Shown: piece by piece, positions 10,385 to 22,400 of the stretch
How positions within the stretch are numbered: the stretch's first letter is position 1
How the letters are laid out: each line of letters starts with the position of its first letter
Assembly (NCBI GenBank): GCA_964036195.1
Contig: OZ038452.1
Coordinates: forward strand, 7,000,704-7,064,703
Reading direction: 5' to 3'
Length of the DNA: 64,000 nucleotides
DNA from: Sphaerolaimus hirsutus
Taxonomy: Eukaryota > Nematoda > Chromadorea > Monhysterida > Sphaerolaimidae
Translations under genes and position numbers: made by a program
The notes under the pieces: generated by a model
Databases searched by the model: none
Told to the model about the DNA's origin: nothing
Seen by the model: the letters and a program-made list of their open reading frames with translations, nothing else

Positions 10385-12522
10385 GTTGGTTGTTTGTTGT
10401 TGTGGGGGGGGTCAGGGTCTTTCTCAGCTGTCTTTGCCGGGCGCCGCAAGAATATTACCCCAAATCTGATCTACAACTGCTGCACCTTATATCTTTATAA
10501 ATATTTAGAAAAACTAGGGTTGGCTGATGTTTTTTTTAAACGTTTTTTTTTAACGTTGTTTTTTTAATAAAAAAAATGACGTCCGAAATTTTAAAAAAAC
10601 ATCAGCCGAATTTTTTAGTACTAAGCACTAGGTATTTTGCAAAATTTTTGCGCGCAAGCGCGCAATTTCACACACAAATTGACATTGGTGGTTGTTTTCA
10701 TTGGTTTTGTTGCATTTTTAGTATCAAAACATCCATTTCTATGTGCTACCATGGGTGAATAAGCCGACATATGTTGCTGTAATATATAATATTGAGGTAA
10801 TGTGCTTCCGTGTACCTCCACAGTGTGTAACTTCACTCCCAAAGTAACAACCTCCTTTTATAACCTTGTTTGATCACCATTCCGTGCCAAACTTTACCTG
10901 AAGTCACGAACATTCGACTATAAGGCGATATACGAACGATATGTTGATGAAAAATGGATATTTTTGACACAAATCACCACTTATAATGCTATCCCATGGC
11001 TCCACAGCCATTATATGGTCATATTTAACATCACAGAGTATTGCCAGTGTCTGATATACCTATATATGTTGACACTAGGTCATATCTGGGAGCTTTTAAA
11101 AAAAACGTTTTTTTTTTTAAAAAACATCGAGTTAAAAAAACGTTTTTTTCCAACCCTAAGAAAAACTGCCATATTTTTCATTTGTGTCGAGTGAGCCCCC
11201 GCCCAAAAAGTTGGTTGAAGCCCGCCTTTTGAACAATTGTGGAGATTTTTCTGTGACCTCGCGTATTAAAACATTTAGAAATAAAAAACAATTCAAGCAC
11301 ATGCTTCATTCAAATATTTTCAGACTGGCTTCGCCGAAAAGAACTGCGCCGTTTGGTGCTGGTGTTAAAAAGTGTCCAGACAAAGGAGCCCCTGGAAAGA
11401 TGGCAATTCGATATTCAAACAGACCAGGAAATCAGTGAAACTGGGTCAGTCAAGTTTTTCAGTGGGTCAAAACACAGGAATTGTATAGAATTCTGTGTTT
11501 TTCTATTACGCCGAAAGTTTGACACTGAAAGACTTGAAAGACTACAAAAAATTCCCAACTATAAAGAAGACCATTTTCACACTATTTTTCGATTTTTGCA
11601 GATTGTGTCAAAAAAAACTATTAAAACTTCTAAACGATTCTAAATGTTAAAAGAAACTGAATTCATTTGAACAAAAACAGTAACTAAAATGTATTTTTTT
11701 AGACTTCAAAACTGAATGCTGCAACCTTCACACTAAAATCACTGTAAAACTCTCCTCTAACCTGGCACACTGCCAAAACTCCAACCCCCCCCACCATTCC
11801 AGTCCCAAACGTTCCGTTGAAAAGGACGAGAAAACTATCCGACGAGAAATCGGCGACGTAATGCGACAAATCACCGCGTCGGTCGCTTTCCTACCGTTGT
11901 TGGAGGAGGTGTGCATGGCGATGGCTTTTTTAACTTTATTTAAAAAACTAATTTTAAATAAAGTCAGGATGAAATTTGATTTGAGAAAAATAAACAAAGC
12001 CAAAAAGTTGTATGGGTGCTGCTTCGCCAGGTCCTTTGTTGTGCGTAAATATATTTGTACTGTTTCACATTTTCATTGTCACTGGCATTCGATGAGAAAC
12101 GATATCTATTTTTACCTCATAAGTCGACCAAAATTGAGTGTGTAGAAATTGTAGAAATTACCTCTTGAGTATTGATGTCATGACGAATAGTGTGCTATAT
12201 TTTTATTCTTGTTCTGCACCCCATTTTTGGCCTATTTCTGATCTACCAAATCTTATTTTAACTCATCAAATTTCAATCAAATCAATTTTCATTAAAAACG
12301 ATAAACTCTTTTTAAAAACAATCCAATTCTAAAAAAACACATTCACTCAATCAGGTGTGCAGCTTCGACATTCTAATCTACACGGGCAAAGCGACCGACG
12401 CCCCGGATGGGTGGGATGAAAGCGACGCGTGTCTCATTCAGAATGGCCAGTCGGTGCCTTTGAGGCATTTCAGCACGGGCGTCCACAAAGTTGAGGCTAA
12501 TGTGTGCTATAAGATGGATTAG
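10165..12522 (+). CDS. MAD2L1: MAD2 spindle checkpoint protein, complete
   Basis: Four exons: 10165-10384, 11324-11444, 11803-11908, 12355-12522; 615 nt, 204 residues, against 205 for human MAD2. It is a single HORMA domain. The N-terminus has ITLKGSAQMVAEFFHFG and SILYQRGVYP; exon 2 has HWLRRKE and LERWQFDIQTD; exon 3 has RQITASVAFLPLLE; exon 4 has SFDILIYTG and ends HKVEANVCYKMD. In known MAD2 the Arg-Gln of RQITA lies in the dimer interface and the C-terminal strands form the safety belt that wraps MAD1 or CDC20. The protein should therefore act at unattached kinetochores to restrain the anaphase-promoting complex. The tail is a few residues shorter than in vertebrates. Start chosen as the first ATG, context aaaATGG, matching family length. 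No lesions. Confidence 0.95.
10515..11158 (+). mobile_element. hAT-type MITE, AGGGTTGG/ACGTTTTTT family, copy 2
   Basis: Lies inside MAD2 intron 1. Termini TAGGGTTGGC and CCAACCCTA, with a perfect 8-bp duplication agaaaaac (10507-10514 and 11159-11166). The core is colinear with the copies at 1880 and 12642. Confidence 0.9.
11324..11444 (+). CDS. MAD2L1: MAD2 exon 2
   Basis: Acceptor aaatattttcag|AC completes a codon begun in exon 1. It encodes WLRRKELRRLVLVLKS and LERWQFDI; donor ACTGG|GTCAGT, phase 2. Confidence 0.93.
11803..11908 (+). CDS. MAD2L1: MAD2 exon 3
   Basis: Acceptor ccaccattccag|T, phase 2. It encodes a charged helix (KDEKTIRREIGDV) and RQITASVAFLPLLEE. Donor GAGGAG|GTGTGC, phase 0. 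The exon-end and next-exon-start hexamers are both gtgtgc, so alternative placement by six bases does not change the protein class. Confidence 0.93.
12355..12522 (+). CDS. MAD2L1: MAD2 exon 4 and stop
   Basis: Acceptor actcaatcag|GTG. It encodes VCSFDILIYTG, the safety-belt strands and the C-terminal YKMD, ending at TAG 12520-12522. No canonical AATAAA is evident immediately downstream before the transposon at 12642. Confidence 0.93.
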   Translation: MCSFDILIYTGKATDAPDGWDESDACLIQNGQSVPLRHFSTGVHKVEANVCYKMD

Positions 12523-12641
12523 GGGTGCTGTTTGTTTGGAAATTGTGACTGATTTGGAAGTGTTTTGGGGGTGTTGATCGAGGGGGGGGGTAATTGCCTA
12601 ACCTTAATACTGGTGGTTAAGGGTAAATATGATGTCACCTG

Positions 12642-13259
12642 TAGAGATGGCCAAAAAATGTCTTTTTTAACGACCCCGTCTTTAAAAAAAAATTTAAAAA
12701 AAACATTTTTAAAAAAAGACGGTCTTTTTTAAAAGCTCCCAATTATTGTTATGAGACTACATATACAGGTATATCAGACAAGTACCAACACTTTTTGATG
12801 TTAAATATAGCCATAGAATGACTGTGGAGCCATGGGATAGCATCATAAGTGGTGATTTCTGTCAAAAATATCCATTTTTATGTCGACTCATTATCATATC
12901 GCCTTTTGTCAAAAGTTTTCGACTCAAGTTGCTTAAATACAGTGGTAAGAGAAGGCTAATACAGTGTGAGTGATGTTTCACTGTAGAAGTATGTGGGAGC
13001 AAATTGCCTGGATATTATATACTACACAAACATATCACAGCTTATTATCATGCAATAGCATGAACAAATGGAAGATTTTTCACTAAAAATGCTTCAAAAA
13101 CCAAAGAAAACAACCACCAAGGTTATGTGCATGTGAAATTGCGCGCTTGTGTGCAAAAAGTGCAAAATACATAGTGCATAAGTAGTAAAAAACGTGGCTG
13201 TTTTTTTTAAAGACGGTTTTGATGTCTCTGTCTTTTAAAAAAGACATTGGCCATCCCTA
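12642..13259 (+). mobile_element. hAT-type MITE, AGGGTTGG/ACGTTTTTT family, copy 3
   Basis: Ends TAGAGATGGCC and GGCCATCCCTA; perfect 8-bp duplication gtcacctg (12634-12641, 13260-13267). The core is colinear with but diverged from copies 1 and 2 (for example agcatcataagtggtgattt). Lies just 3' of MAD2. Confidence 0.88.
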
Positions 13260-13267
13260 GTCACCTG

Positions 13268-15538
13268 GGTTTTTTATGTCCCGAGCCCGACACTCCGGTC
13301 ACAGTTTTCAACTTGAGTATTGTTTGTAAATCTGTATACTTATCCTAAATTAGTCGGCGTTTTTATCTGATTTCTGATATGTACCACCATTTGCCATGTC
13401 TACAAAATCAAGTCACTTACAGAATATTAGCTACTTTTCTACTCCGTATTGAACTTTATTTACGGCCCTGTGAATTTGAAAAGTATTTACTTGCTGCGTA
13501 TATGAAAGTTTTGTATAGTCTTGCGGATTTTCGTACTGGGCTTTTTTATGACGCCTGTAGGACAATTGACCGTACAGTTTACCGCCAATTTAGTTCACCC
13601 AGGTAAATTTGTGTACAGTTTTTCGGGGGCCCGTACAGTTACCCAGAACAATGGCCGTACACACATTAGTTGTCAACTGTTTTAAAGGAATTTGAGTTCA
13701 AAATAATGAGCAGTGTGTCAACTACACAGCACACACACAAACTACACAGCAGTGTACTGTTGACTGAAATCAGAAAGGCCCTACACAGACTTGTTTTGTA
13801 CAGAAATTTCAAAAATCCATAAATTGGCTTTGAACGCATTTGAGTTTACCAGAATCAGGTGTCTGTCAACTACTTTGAAAAGGATCAAAAATGACCTAGT
13901 GCGTTCAAAGCTAATGTATATAAGTTTTACAAATTCTATGAATTTCTGTAGAAAACTAGTGTGTTTCTGTCAATTAGTCATTCTGGTTAATTCAAATGTG
14001 TTAAAAACAGTTCATAGTTTTGGAAATTTCAGTTGTCAACTAGTTTGCATATAGCGAAACAGCAGAATACTGCCATTGAAATTTTGCGTCACCCTTTAAG
14101 TCTGGGATGCGTTTATCACTATTTTACAAGTACATGTCATGTTTCACTTTGGTGATTTGTGGCGGCAATTCCGCAAGTTGACGGAAAGTGTTGTTATCAA
14201 TGGTGAGAAGTAATTTATTTCACGGCCGGTTTTTTGCTGACCATTTTCTCCCGCTGGCTTTGCTTATCAGTTTAGCTGTGGATTGGTTACCGCATCCAAC
14301 TTTTTTTCCATGTAACTTGTCCACTTGCGGAATTGGGAACAGAATTTGAAGCACAGTTTTTTATTCTCGTTTTTCAACGCACCTTTGTTCTACAACACTT
14401 AACGAGTGCGCGTGTTCTGTGAGTAAATTATATACCCCACGTAGGTAAATCGAAATTTTATGAAAAGTATCATGTTAAAAAAATTCTTTTGCATTTGAAT
14501 TTACATTTTTCTGAGCTATACGGTATGTAAAATTTAAATATACTTTTATGCATTTTTTAAATGGGTATTTATTTATGTATCTGAATTCACCATGGTCAAT
14601 TCATTATTCGACTTATTTTTATCAAATCATGATTCTGCTTTCTTTTTTTGTGAAAAGATGTCAATCCGCATAATAAAGAACCTCGAAAGCTGAAAATATA
14701 AACGTTATAATTTTCACCCATTAGTGTAGCGAAAATGATCTTAGTTGAGTGAGCAGAGGCCATTTTTTTGCTCTACAGAAACTGATAGTGATGAGAAAAA
14801 CGATGGCAAGAAAGATGTCAGAGGAAAAGGAAATTTGAAGATGCCTGTTAAAACTGATTTTACTGAAAATGGCGATCATGATTCACTGAAAATCACGATC
14901 ACGATTTACTGAAGATAAATTACCATGAAAACTTGATGATACTAAACTAAACTATGTTGGTAGTTGACTATTTTTGAAAAAAATCTGTATAGACAACCCA
15001 ATACTTCGCAGTAGTCCGGTACATCGACTTGTTGATATCGATGTCCGTTTTATATCGATGTCCGTCTTTCATTTAGGTCGATTAATGACGTGAGACGGAC
15101 TGGGAATAGGAAATCATACACATAAATATTGCCTTTACCCAAACCATGGCGCGTAGAACCAATTTTCTATGGCGCCAAAGCGGAATGTTCCATGGCCATT
15201 TGGTCACAGTGAACCGACTAGACCGCCATTAAAACGATGGCAAATAGAAATTTGAAAACTTTAAAAAAATTATTTCAGTCGGAAAAACACTAGAGAATAA
15301 AAAAACGACGAAAATTTCATTCTAAATTCTCTGCGGCAACAGCTTTGAAGCGCTTTCCAGAACATAAAAATTGCATCACGAGGCTCAAAAAATTCGAAAA
15401 ATCTGATCTAGTTCGGGTAAAAAATCGAAAGCTACGTATTTAAAATATTCGCAAATCAATTTTGAAAAAAATATTATTTGTAATTAATTAATAATACAAA
15501 CAAATTAATATTTTTAGAGAAAAACAACACTTCAAATT
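13268..15538. other. intergenic, repeat fragments only
   Basis: No gene recognised. Segment 13784-14055 is an imperfect palindromic repeat (gagtttaccagaatcaggtgtc against gtcattctggttaattcaaa), with relatives at 18600-18700 and 56460-56590. Segment 14161-14339 is a second copy of the AATTCCGCAAGT element noted at 9023. Confidence 0.4.
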
Positions 15539-15996
15539 TACCGTATTTCCTCGATTTACCCCCCCCCCCCTTTGAATTAACCCCCCCTCGAAATACCCCC
15601 AGGTGTTTTTCAGCTGGGGAACCCCCCCTCGAAATACCCCCGTCTGGAATTATGTACATGATGTATGCAGTGTACATTATGTATATATTGGTCGCAGTTT
15701 GCATCGCAGCTACACATGTATTTACTAGTTTGTGTAGCGATTGACGTTGATATGTCCAAATATACCCTACTTGGACACGTTGATTACCTGTTTTGTGTAT
15801 AAATATAAAAGCGTACTCTTTACTATGAATTTCATGAAAATTTTTGACGAAATAAACCCCCCCCCCTCGAATAAGCCCTCCTCGAAATAATAAACCCCCC
15901 CGCCCTCGAATAAGCCCCCCCCTCGAAATACCCCCCCCTCAAAATTTCCACTCTGAAAAAATAAACCCCCTGGGGGTATTTCGAGGAAATACGGTA
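15539..15996. mobile_element. poly-C/poly-G MITE, CCGTATTTCCTCG family
   Basis: Begins TACCGTATTTCCTCG and ends CGAGGAAATACGGTA, consistent with a TA target duplication and a terminal repeat of about 25 bp. Both ends carry subterminal copies of ctcgaaataccccc separated by C or G tracts and aataaacccc. No coding potential. Confidence 0.8.
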
Positions 15997-16674
15997 TACG
16001 CTTTTCACCACAGAGTTTGCCATCGCGGCGCCATTAGCGACCGGCGATTCAAAGTGCTTTGCGCAATTTAGTGCTTTAGTGAACAATCATTCGCCGGACA
16101 CCATTCAATCACTGTCATGTCCACTTAGTTTGACATTTCTGCCCTCGGATTAGCGAAATGGCTCGCTCGATTGAATGATTGCTAAAATATTGTGGTGTGT
16201 ACTTGTGCTTACAGAAGTGGCTTGTGCGTGACTTTTCTTTCATCTTGTTGCGTGTGAGTATCTTGGGGTTGAGTGTATCGGTGCGTATCCAAATGTGTAT
16301 TTTGCGTATCCAATGTGTGAGGTACGCAGTGTGTCTAGTTGTGTGCAAAACGCTACGAGTTTTCCTTCAGTCTTGGGATAATGGCGCCACACACGCTGGA
16401 TGTCAACTGAATTCGTGTCAACAAATTTAAATGTATTACCGATTTCAACTTTCCTTCTTATCGTCTATTTTACATCATGACACTTCATTTTCATTGTTTC
16501 GGTTAAGCGTGATGATTTAAAAAAAATTGTGTTGTTTAGTTGACCTTGAGTAGACACGAATTTGCGATGTCAACCGGCGTGTGTGCACCATTCTTGTTGG
16601 TATCCTTTATCTTGCCAACAACCGACTTCAAGTTTGATGCACCATATATTCTTGAAATATATGATGTATTTATA
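15997..16674. other. intergenic, nothing recognised
   Basis: Unique-looking sequence between MITEs. Short open frames at 16115-16430 lack splice context or recognisable residues. Confidence 0.35.
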
Positions 16675-18010
16675 TATCCTCGAAATACCCCCATGGGGGT
16701 TTATTATTTCGCCAGCAAAATTTGAGGGGGGGGGTAGTGATGGAAAAAGCGCCAGGCGTTTAGCGCCAAGCGCCAAAAGCGCCATGGCGCTTTTCCTACC
16801 CACAGCGCCAAGCGCCAATGGCGCCAGAGCAAAATAGCGCCAAGCGCCAAAAGCGCCATGGCGCTTTTCTGAATGTCAGCGCCAAGCGCCAATGGCGCCA
16901 CAGGGTAATGGCGCCAAGCGCCAATAGCGCCAGCGCCAAAAATTTTTTCAATTCGTTTGTAGAATAATGACTACATAACTGCGACGTACTGCTGATGTTG
17001 ATGTAGTCGATTTAACTTTGGCCATTAAAGTTCAATCCACCAAGTAAAAAGGGTAACTATTCAGGAAGGGGATTCAGTGATTAGAAAACAAAAATCCCTT
17101 TTTGTGAAATCAATCATCTCTTGTGTCTTAATCATCAACGTTTATAAGTTGAGGCTTAAAATGAATAAAGGTGGATACAATGGATACATTTTTGAGAAAA
17201 CAGAAGGCACTTGCTCCACGTCCAAATATGATAACCTTTGAAAAAAAGCACAATTAAACACCTCTACTTGTATTCTATGTAAATAAAATTGTCTCCTAAT
17301 ATAAATCAATACTTAATAAATATGTCCCATAACACCCTTACATAAATTAATATTTATTCATTTGACCTTAAGTTGATCAACTGGAGTTTCGATTTCACAG
17401 CATCATGGCAATTGTTATGATCAAGGTTGGCGCTTTTTTGGCGCCATTTAAAACGCCAATAGCGCCACCAGAAAATGGCGCCAAGCGCCAGAAGCGCCAT
17501 GGCGCTTTTTGAGAGCCCGGCGCCAAGCGCCAATGGCGCCACGCTAAAATAGCGCCAAGCGCCAAAAGCGCCATGGCGCTTTTTGCTTTGGCGCTAGCGC
17601 CAGGCGCCAGCGCCATGGCGCTTTTCCATCACTAGGGGGGGGTAATTATTTCGTCAGAAATTTTCGTGAAATTCATATAAAAGAATACGCTTTTTCCTAC
17701 ACAGAAACTGTAATAAACATGAGAAAATGTTATATTGGGGCTATAGACGTATCTGTACACAAATGAGCGTTTAAGTGTTGCTGCAATGCAAATTTGCAGT
17801 AATAATACATCATGTATTTATACATTGCATACATCATATACATCATTTTGGAGGGGGGTATTTCGAGGGGGGTTTATCATTTCCCCAGCCCATTTTGAGG
17901 GGGGGGGGGTATTTCGAGGGGGGGGTTTATTTTTTCCCCAGCCCATTTTGAATGGGGTTAATTCGAGGGAAGGTTAGTTCAAGGGGGGAGTAATTCGAGG
18001 TAATACGGTA
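16675..18010. mobile_element. poly-C/poly-G MITE split by a GGCGCC element
   Basis: The left end (cctcgaaatacccccatggg) lacks the outermost bases; the right end is CGAGGTAATACGGTA. A GGCGCC element interrupts it at 16735-17634, and the poly-G tract resumes directly afterwards. Confidence 0.7.
16735..17634. mobile_element. GGCGCC palindromic MITE, long copy
   Basis: Termini TAGTGATGGAAAAAGCGCC and GGCGCTTTTCCATCACTA. Both arms contain dense gcgccaagcgccaaaagcgcc repeats that can pair with themselves and with each other. It is flanked by G8 on both sides, compatible with an 8-bp duplication in a poly-G target. The central ~450 bp is AT-rich and non-coding. Confidence 0.75.
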
Positions 18011-18461
18011 TTCCTTTTTTGTCGACAGTCAGTTTTCTATAAACATGTTTTTTGAAAATTTCCAAACTTTACCCACTTGCTGGATTTTCCCACTGCATCC
18101 GCGTGACATTTTTGATCTCGTACACAACAACCCCAATTTTGATATTATTTATATGCAATGCATACAAATTTACACATTTCGTTCAGTTTTTAATGCTGTA
18201 AATTGTAATTTTTCTAAGCGTGTAACTTTAAAACATGCATTCCCATGCAGATCATATTAACATATCGAATGTATGTTTCAGTTTGTGCGTGATCTGATTT
18301 TGCGTGATCTATACATTTTTGCAGCTGTTTTAATCCAGCTAATATTAGAGCTATGCTCGAAAAGCATTATTTACTAAATAGGGAAACTACTTCCACACTC
18401 GATTTTGAAGTTATTTAAGACACATATTTAAATTTAATTTTCATTGTCTGCTATCTTCACA
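18011..18461. other. nothing recognised
   Basis: AT-rich sequence upstream of the membrane-protein gene; it could contain its promoter or an unrecognised first exon. Confidence 0.3.
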
Positions 18462-18813
18462 ATGCGTTTCATGGGCATCTGTTTCGTTGGTGACCACTAC
18501 ACTGACTGTTTTGTCTGCAAGTTAGCTAAAAAAAATTATTTATTTATTTCATTTTGACCCCATGAACACTAATTTGCAACCTAAATTTCGGAAACAGATA
18601 AATTTGTTTCATGCACATTTAAGTTTACCAGAATCGTTTACCTCATTCCGGTGAACTCAAATGTGTTCAGAGCTGTTTAATTGGTTAGCGAACTTTCTAG
18701 TGCGTTAAGCACATTGGCTTTTGGTTGGGTAAATGCGTGGGTCAGAAGCCATACTTAGCTGCCATGGCAAGACTATACCACAAGAAGTGACGAGAAAATA
18801 AAAGGGGGGTAGG

Positions 18814-18992
18814 CCTGATACGCACATCTGCCCGTTACGCACATTTGCCCGTTTTTTTCATTTGACACTTTTTCAAGTTTTTCAACGTTTTCAGCAACGT
18901 TTTTCACTTCACTCATATCTGAAAATCACTTGAAAAAGTGTCAAGTAAAAAAAACGGGCAAGTGTGCGTAACGGGCAGATGTGCGTATCAGT
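18814..18992. mobile_element. hairpin MITE with 63-bp inverted arms
   Basis: The left arm starts CTGATACGCACATCTGCCCG and the right arm ends with its near-exact inverse CGGGCAGATGTGCGTATCAG. The arms cover about 18814-18877 and 18930-18992 around a ~50-bp loop. No target duplication is obvious. Confidence 0.65.
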
Positions 18993-19026
18993 GCACCCCC
19001 AATAAAAGTTACTTATACAGTCATAT

Positions 19027-19195
19027 CTAGTGATGTAAAAAGCGCCAGACTTTTGGCGCCATGGCGCTTTTGGCATGCGAGCGCCAAGCGCCACAGCAAA
19101 ATAGCGCCAAGCGCCATGGCGCTTTTCTAGACCACGGCGCCAAGCGCCAATGGCGCCAGTGGATGTTAGCGCCAAATATGTTGGCGCCAAATGTT
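19027..19195. mobile_element. GGCGCC MITE, truncated copy
   Basis: The left end ctagtgatgtaaaaagcgcc matches the family terminus. The interior is gcgccaagcgcc repeats. The right terminus is missing and runs into the 19-bp tandem repeat. Confidence 0.6.
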
Positions 19196-19204
19196 ATCAC
19201 TTGC

Positions 19205-19335
19205 CAAATGTTATCACTTATCACTTGACCTACCACTTATCACTTGACCTATCACTTATCACTTGACCTACCACTTATCACTTGACCTACCACTTATCAC
19301 TTGACCTACCACTTATCACTTGACCTACCACTTAA
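19205..19335. repeat. 19-bp minisatellite (acttatcacttgacctacc)
   Basis: About six to seven near-identical direct copies without spacers, so a short tandem array. It ends 55 bp before the first confident exon of the membrane-protein gene. Confidence 0.85.
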
Positions 19336-19391
19336 GTAAAATGCCAATTTTCCTGTCACTTGTCACTTGTCCACCTTCAGAATTTCCTCAG

Positions 19392-19489
19392 GCCTCGCAA
19401 TCGCTTCCTGTGCGGCGGCATGGGCGTCATCCAGCTGCTGGTGGTGATCGTTTCCCTCGGCCAGCACGTGTGGTCCATCGTTTTCACTG
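19392..19489 (+). CDS. membrane protein gene, exon with helix 1
   Basis: Reads PRNRFLCGGMGVIQLLVVIV and on to WSIVFT. Donor CACTG|GTGACG, phase 1. The acceptor may be cttcag at 19380 or cctcag at 19391; the second fits the tentative upstream exon. Confidence 0.55.
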
Positions 19490-22400
19490 GTGACGGATTT
19501 GATTTGCTCGATTAGGGTTTTTGTCGGGCGACCCGATTAATTGCGTATGGAATTGATGCGTAAATATGCATTCTTATAAAAGTCGATAAGTCCACTTGTT
19601 TACTGGACATCTAGCAGAGTTGTGCAAATACTGGTATTTTTGGAAAACGTAAACGTAAATACCTTTTCCCAATCAAAAGTATAAATACTAAAACGTAAGG
19701 TATTTTTAAAATACCAAGGAATACGTATAAAAAAACGTAAACGTAAAACTTTTACACAGTATTTGCCATTGTGCTTTGGAAAATACCATTATTTTCACAT
19801 TTGGATGGGTAAATCGCTCCATCTGCACCACTTTCTGTTGTAAGTGTGGCCAAATCCAACTACGCTGGTGATTCTGGGGGAGTCCCAGACCCTGTAAAAT
19901 GCTTTGTAAAATGTCAAATGGCATGCAAAGTGTCTAAAGTCATGCAAAATGCCCTGGAAGGTGGCCAATTTTTGCCATTTTGCTGGGCATTTTACATAAA
20001 TTTTGACATTTGCACGAAATTTTACATTTTACAGGGCATCCTACAGAGTCTGGGATTGGCACCAGAGATTGCACTCGCCCATCCAGGTTCAAAACGTGCT
20101 ACTCGCAGTTGTTGCAAGTGGCATCGTCGGAATTCATCACAAAAAAAATTATAAACGCAATGCTCCACGAACAAACAAAAAGGTTTCTGTGTTCAGCATT
20201 CGAACACATTTTTGAATATGTACCCGAAATTCCATGTGTACGTGCAAGCGTGCAGTGCAGTCACTTTTTACATACACCGCTTTTTTATACATAAACATGT
20301 TACATTTATGCAAAAACATGAGAATATTGTTGGCTGCAGGTGATGCGGCCCATTTGAACATGTGCACGTGAGAACGATCACAAGTTTTTTACGTTTTCCC
20401 TAGTACCCGGGTATTTTGGTCAGGAAAACGTAACAAAACGTAACGGTATTTTTGGAAAACGTAAACGTAAGTATAAATACCCGAATAACCGGGTATTTCG
20501 GGTAAACGTAAATACGTTTTTCCAACTCTGACATCTAGGTAGATGTTTTCTTTCCTCACCGAATGCATTTTCTGGAAAGGCCACTGCTTGTTGAGTGTAG
20601 GGTTGGGATTTTCAAAATTTTCGGTTCCGGTTCTCCGGTTCGGCATCATCGGAACCATTATTAATCAGCACGGTGATTTAAAAACGCAAGGGGGCTGTGC
20701 CGATTTTTCCATGGTGCTATTGGCGCTTGGCGCCATGCCTGTGAGATGAGCTACGGTACTTTGGTGCTAGGCATTATTTTTGTGTGGTGCCTGGTAACGC
20801 GCAGCGAATACGTTCCGATGCTAATAATCGGGTCGCCCGAGAAATCGGGTCGGGTTAATTAAATCTCGTCCCCGGACACGTGTTCTATTGCCGCACCAAC
20901 GCCACAATGCACGGCACCGTCGGGTTGACCCAGTACGTGCTCGGCTACGACATAATCATTTACGATTTTGGATTGTTCTTTTTGTTACTGGGCATGCCCG
21001 AATGTGTGGCTAATTATATGGACGGAGGGTACATGAGATTCTGTTGGTGCATGACGCATACAGGTGGGTCGGTTCTAGTGATTGAATGGCGCCATTGGTT
21101 CTTGGCGCCCTTTTTCGGCGCCATTGGCGCCTGGCGCACTAAAGGACGCTCTAATGATACCGGAAATATTTCATATTTCAGCCACGTTCCAATCAATTGA
21201 ATTGAACATTTTATCTAGAATCATCAGTCGCATAATGTAAAGAAGCATTTCAATAGTTTGTGGTGTCTGCAGACAAATTTTCACAGCTTTTAAAGTCCCC
21301 AAAGTTTCCAAATTTGCCATTCACACACAGGCAGTCTGGTACTAATGTACTCAGTGCTGTACTATCCAGGGACGAAATTTAAATAGCCCGACACTTTTTC
21401 TCGGGCAGCCCGATTCATTGCATCGTAAATCATACGCTGTCCATTCAGCCGTGCTGTAAATAAAGTGGACAAGTGAAAAGAAAAGTCATAGGTAAGTGAT
21501 TAATCGTTAAAGTGATGGAATAAGGTAATGGCGCCAGTCAAGTTACAAGTCAAGTAACATTTTTTCATTTGAAAATATACTTTCCCTTGTAAATTACCGT
21601 ATTACCTCGAAATACCCCCATGGGGGTTTATTATTTCGCCAGCAAAATTTGAGGGGGGGTTAATTCGAGGGGGGGGTTTATTCGAGGGGGGGGTTTATTA
21701 TTCCGTCAGAAATTTTCGTAAGGATCGTAGTAAATAGTAGGCATTTGCGTACTCAAAATAGGTAATAAATGTGTCCAAACAGGATATATTTGGACATAAA
21801 AACGTAGATAGCTACACAAACTACTCTGTGTAGCTGCAATGCAATATACCTAACAGTAATATACATCATGTACATTGCGTACATGACGTATTTATTTTGT
21901 ACATGACGTACATCATTCCGAAGGGGGGGTATTTCGAGGGGGGGGTTTATTATTTCCCCAGCCCATTTTGAGGGGGGGTTAATTCGAGGGGGGGGGGGGT
22001 TAATTCAAGGGGGGGGGATAATTCGAGGTAATACGGTAATCTTTACTGGTCACTCCTTGTTCATAAACCTGCGAAATACGCACCAGATCCACACGTGTCG
22101 GGCAGATTGTTTAATTACTGACCCAATAAATCGGGCTGCACGACAAAAAAAACCGTGGGGCTAGTTAAATTCCGCCCCAGAAGTCAATGTGCGCAGACAT
22201 TGGCTTTTATGGCCTGCAATTTTACACCAAAGTGTCTATTCACTGGGTTTGGTTATTCTCATTTTGGCAACCTTGCCAAAAATGGTCGCCGCTATAAATG
22301 GGCGGTTAACTGAGGTGCTGTTAACGATGGCAAAATGTCTGAAAAAAAGTTTTTAAATTTTCATGTTCTCAAATTTGTCAAATTCCGGAATTTTGAACAC

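Larger units (their letters stand above)
19490..20874. mobile_element. intron-sized element with hAT-like inverted ends (family X)
   Basis: The first bases of the intron (GTGACGGATTTGATTTGC, then tttttgtcgggcgacccgatt) are inverted relative to the last (aatcgggtcgcccgag, then aattaaatctcgtcccc). So the ends of this intron are the ends of an inverted-repeat element. The same terminal sequence occurs at 21367, 22180, 50868 and 56649. Inside sits a separate hAT element (19615-20530). Confidence 0.5.

Noticed and set aside
19205..19335. Possible regulatory operator cluster
   Set aside because: It is a simple 19-bp direct tandem repeat with no dyad symmetry.
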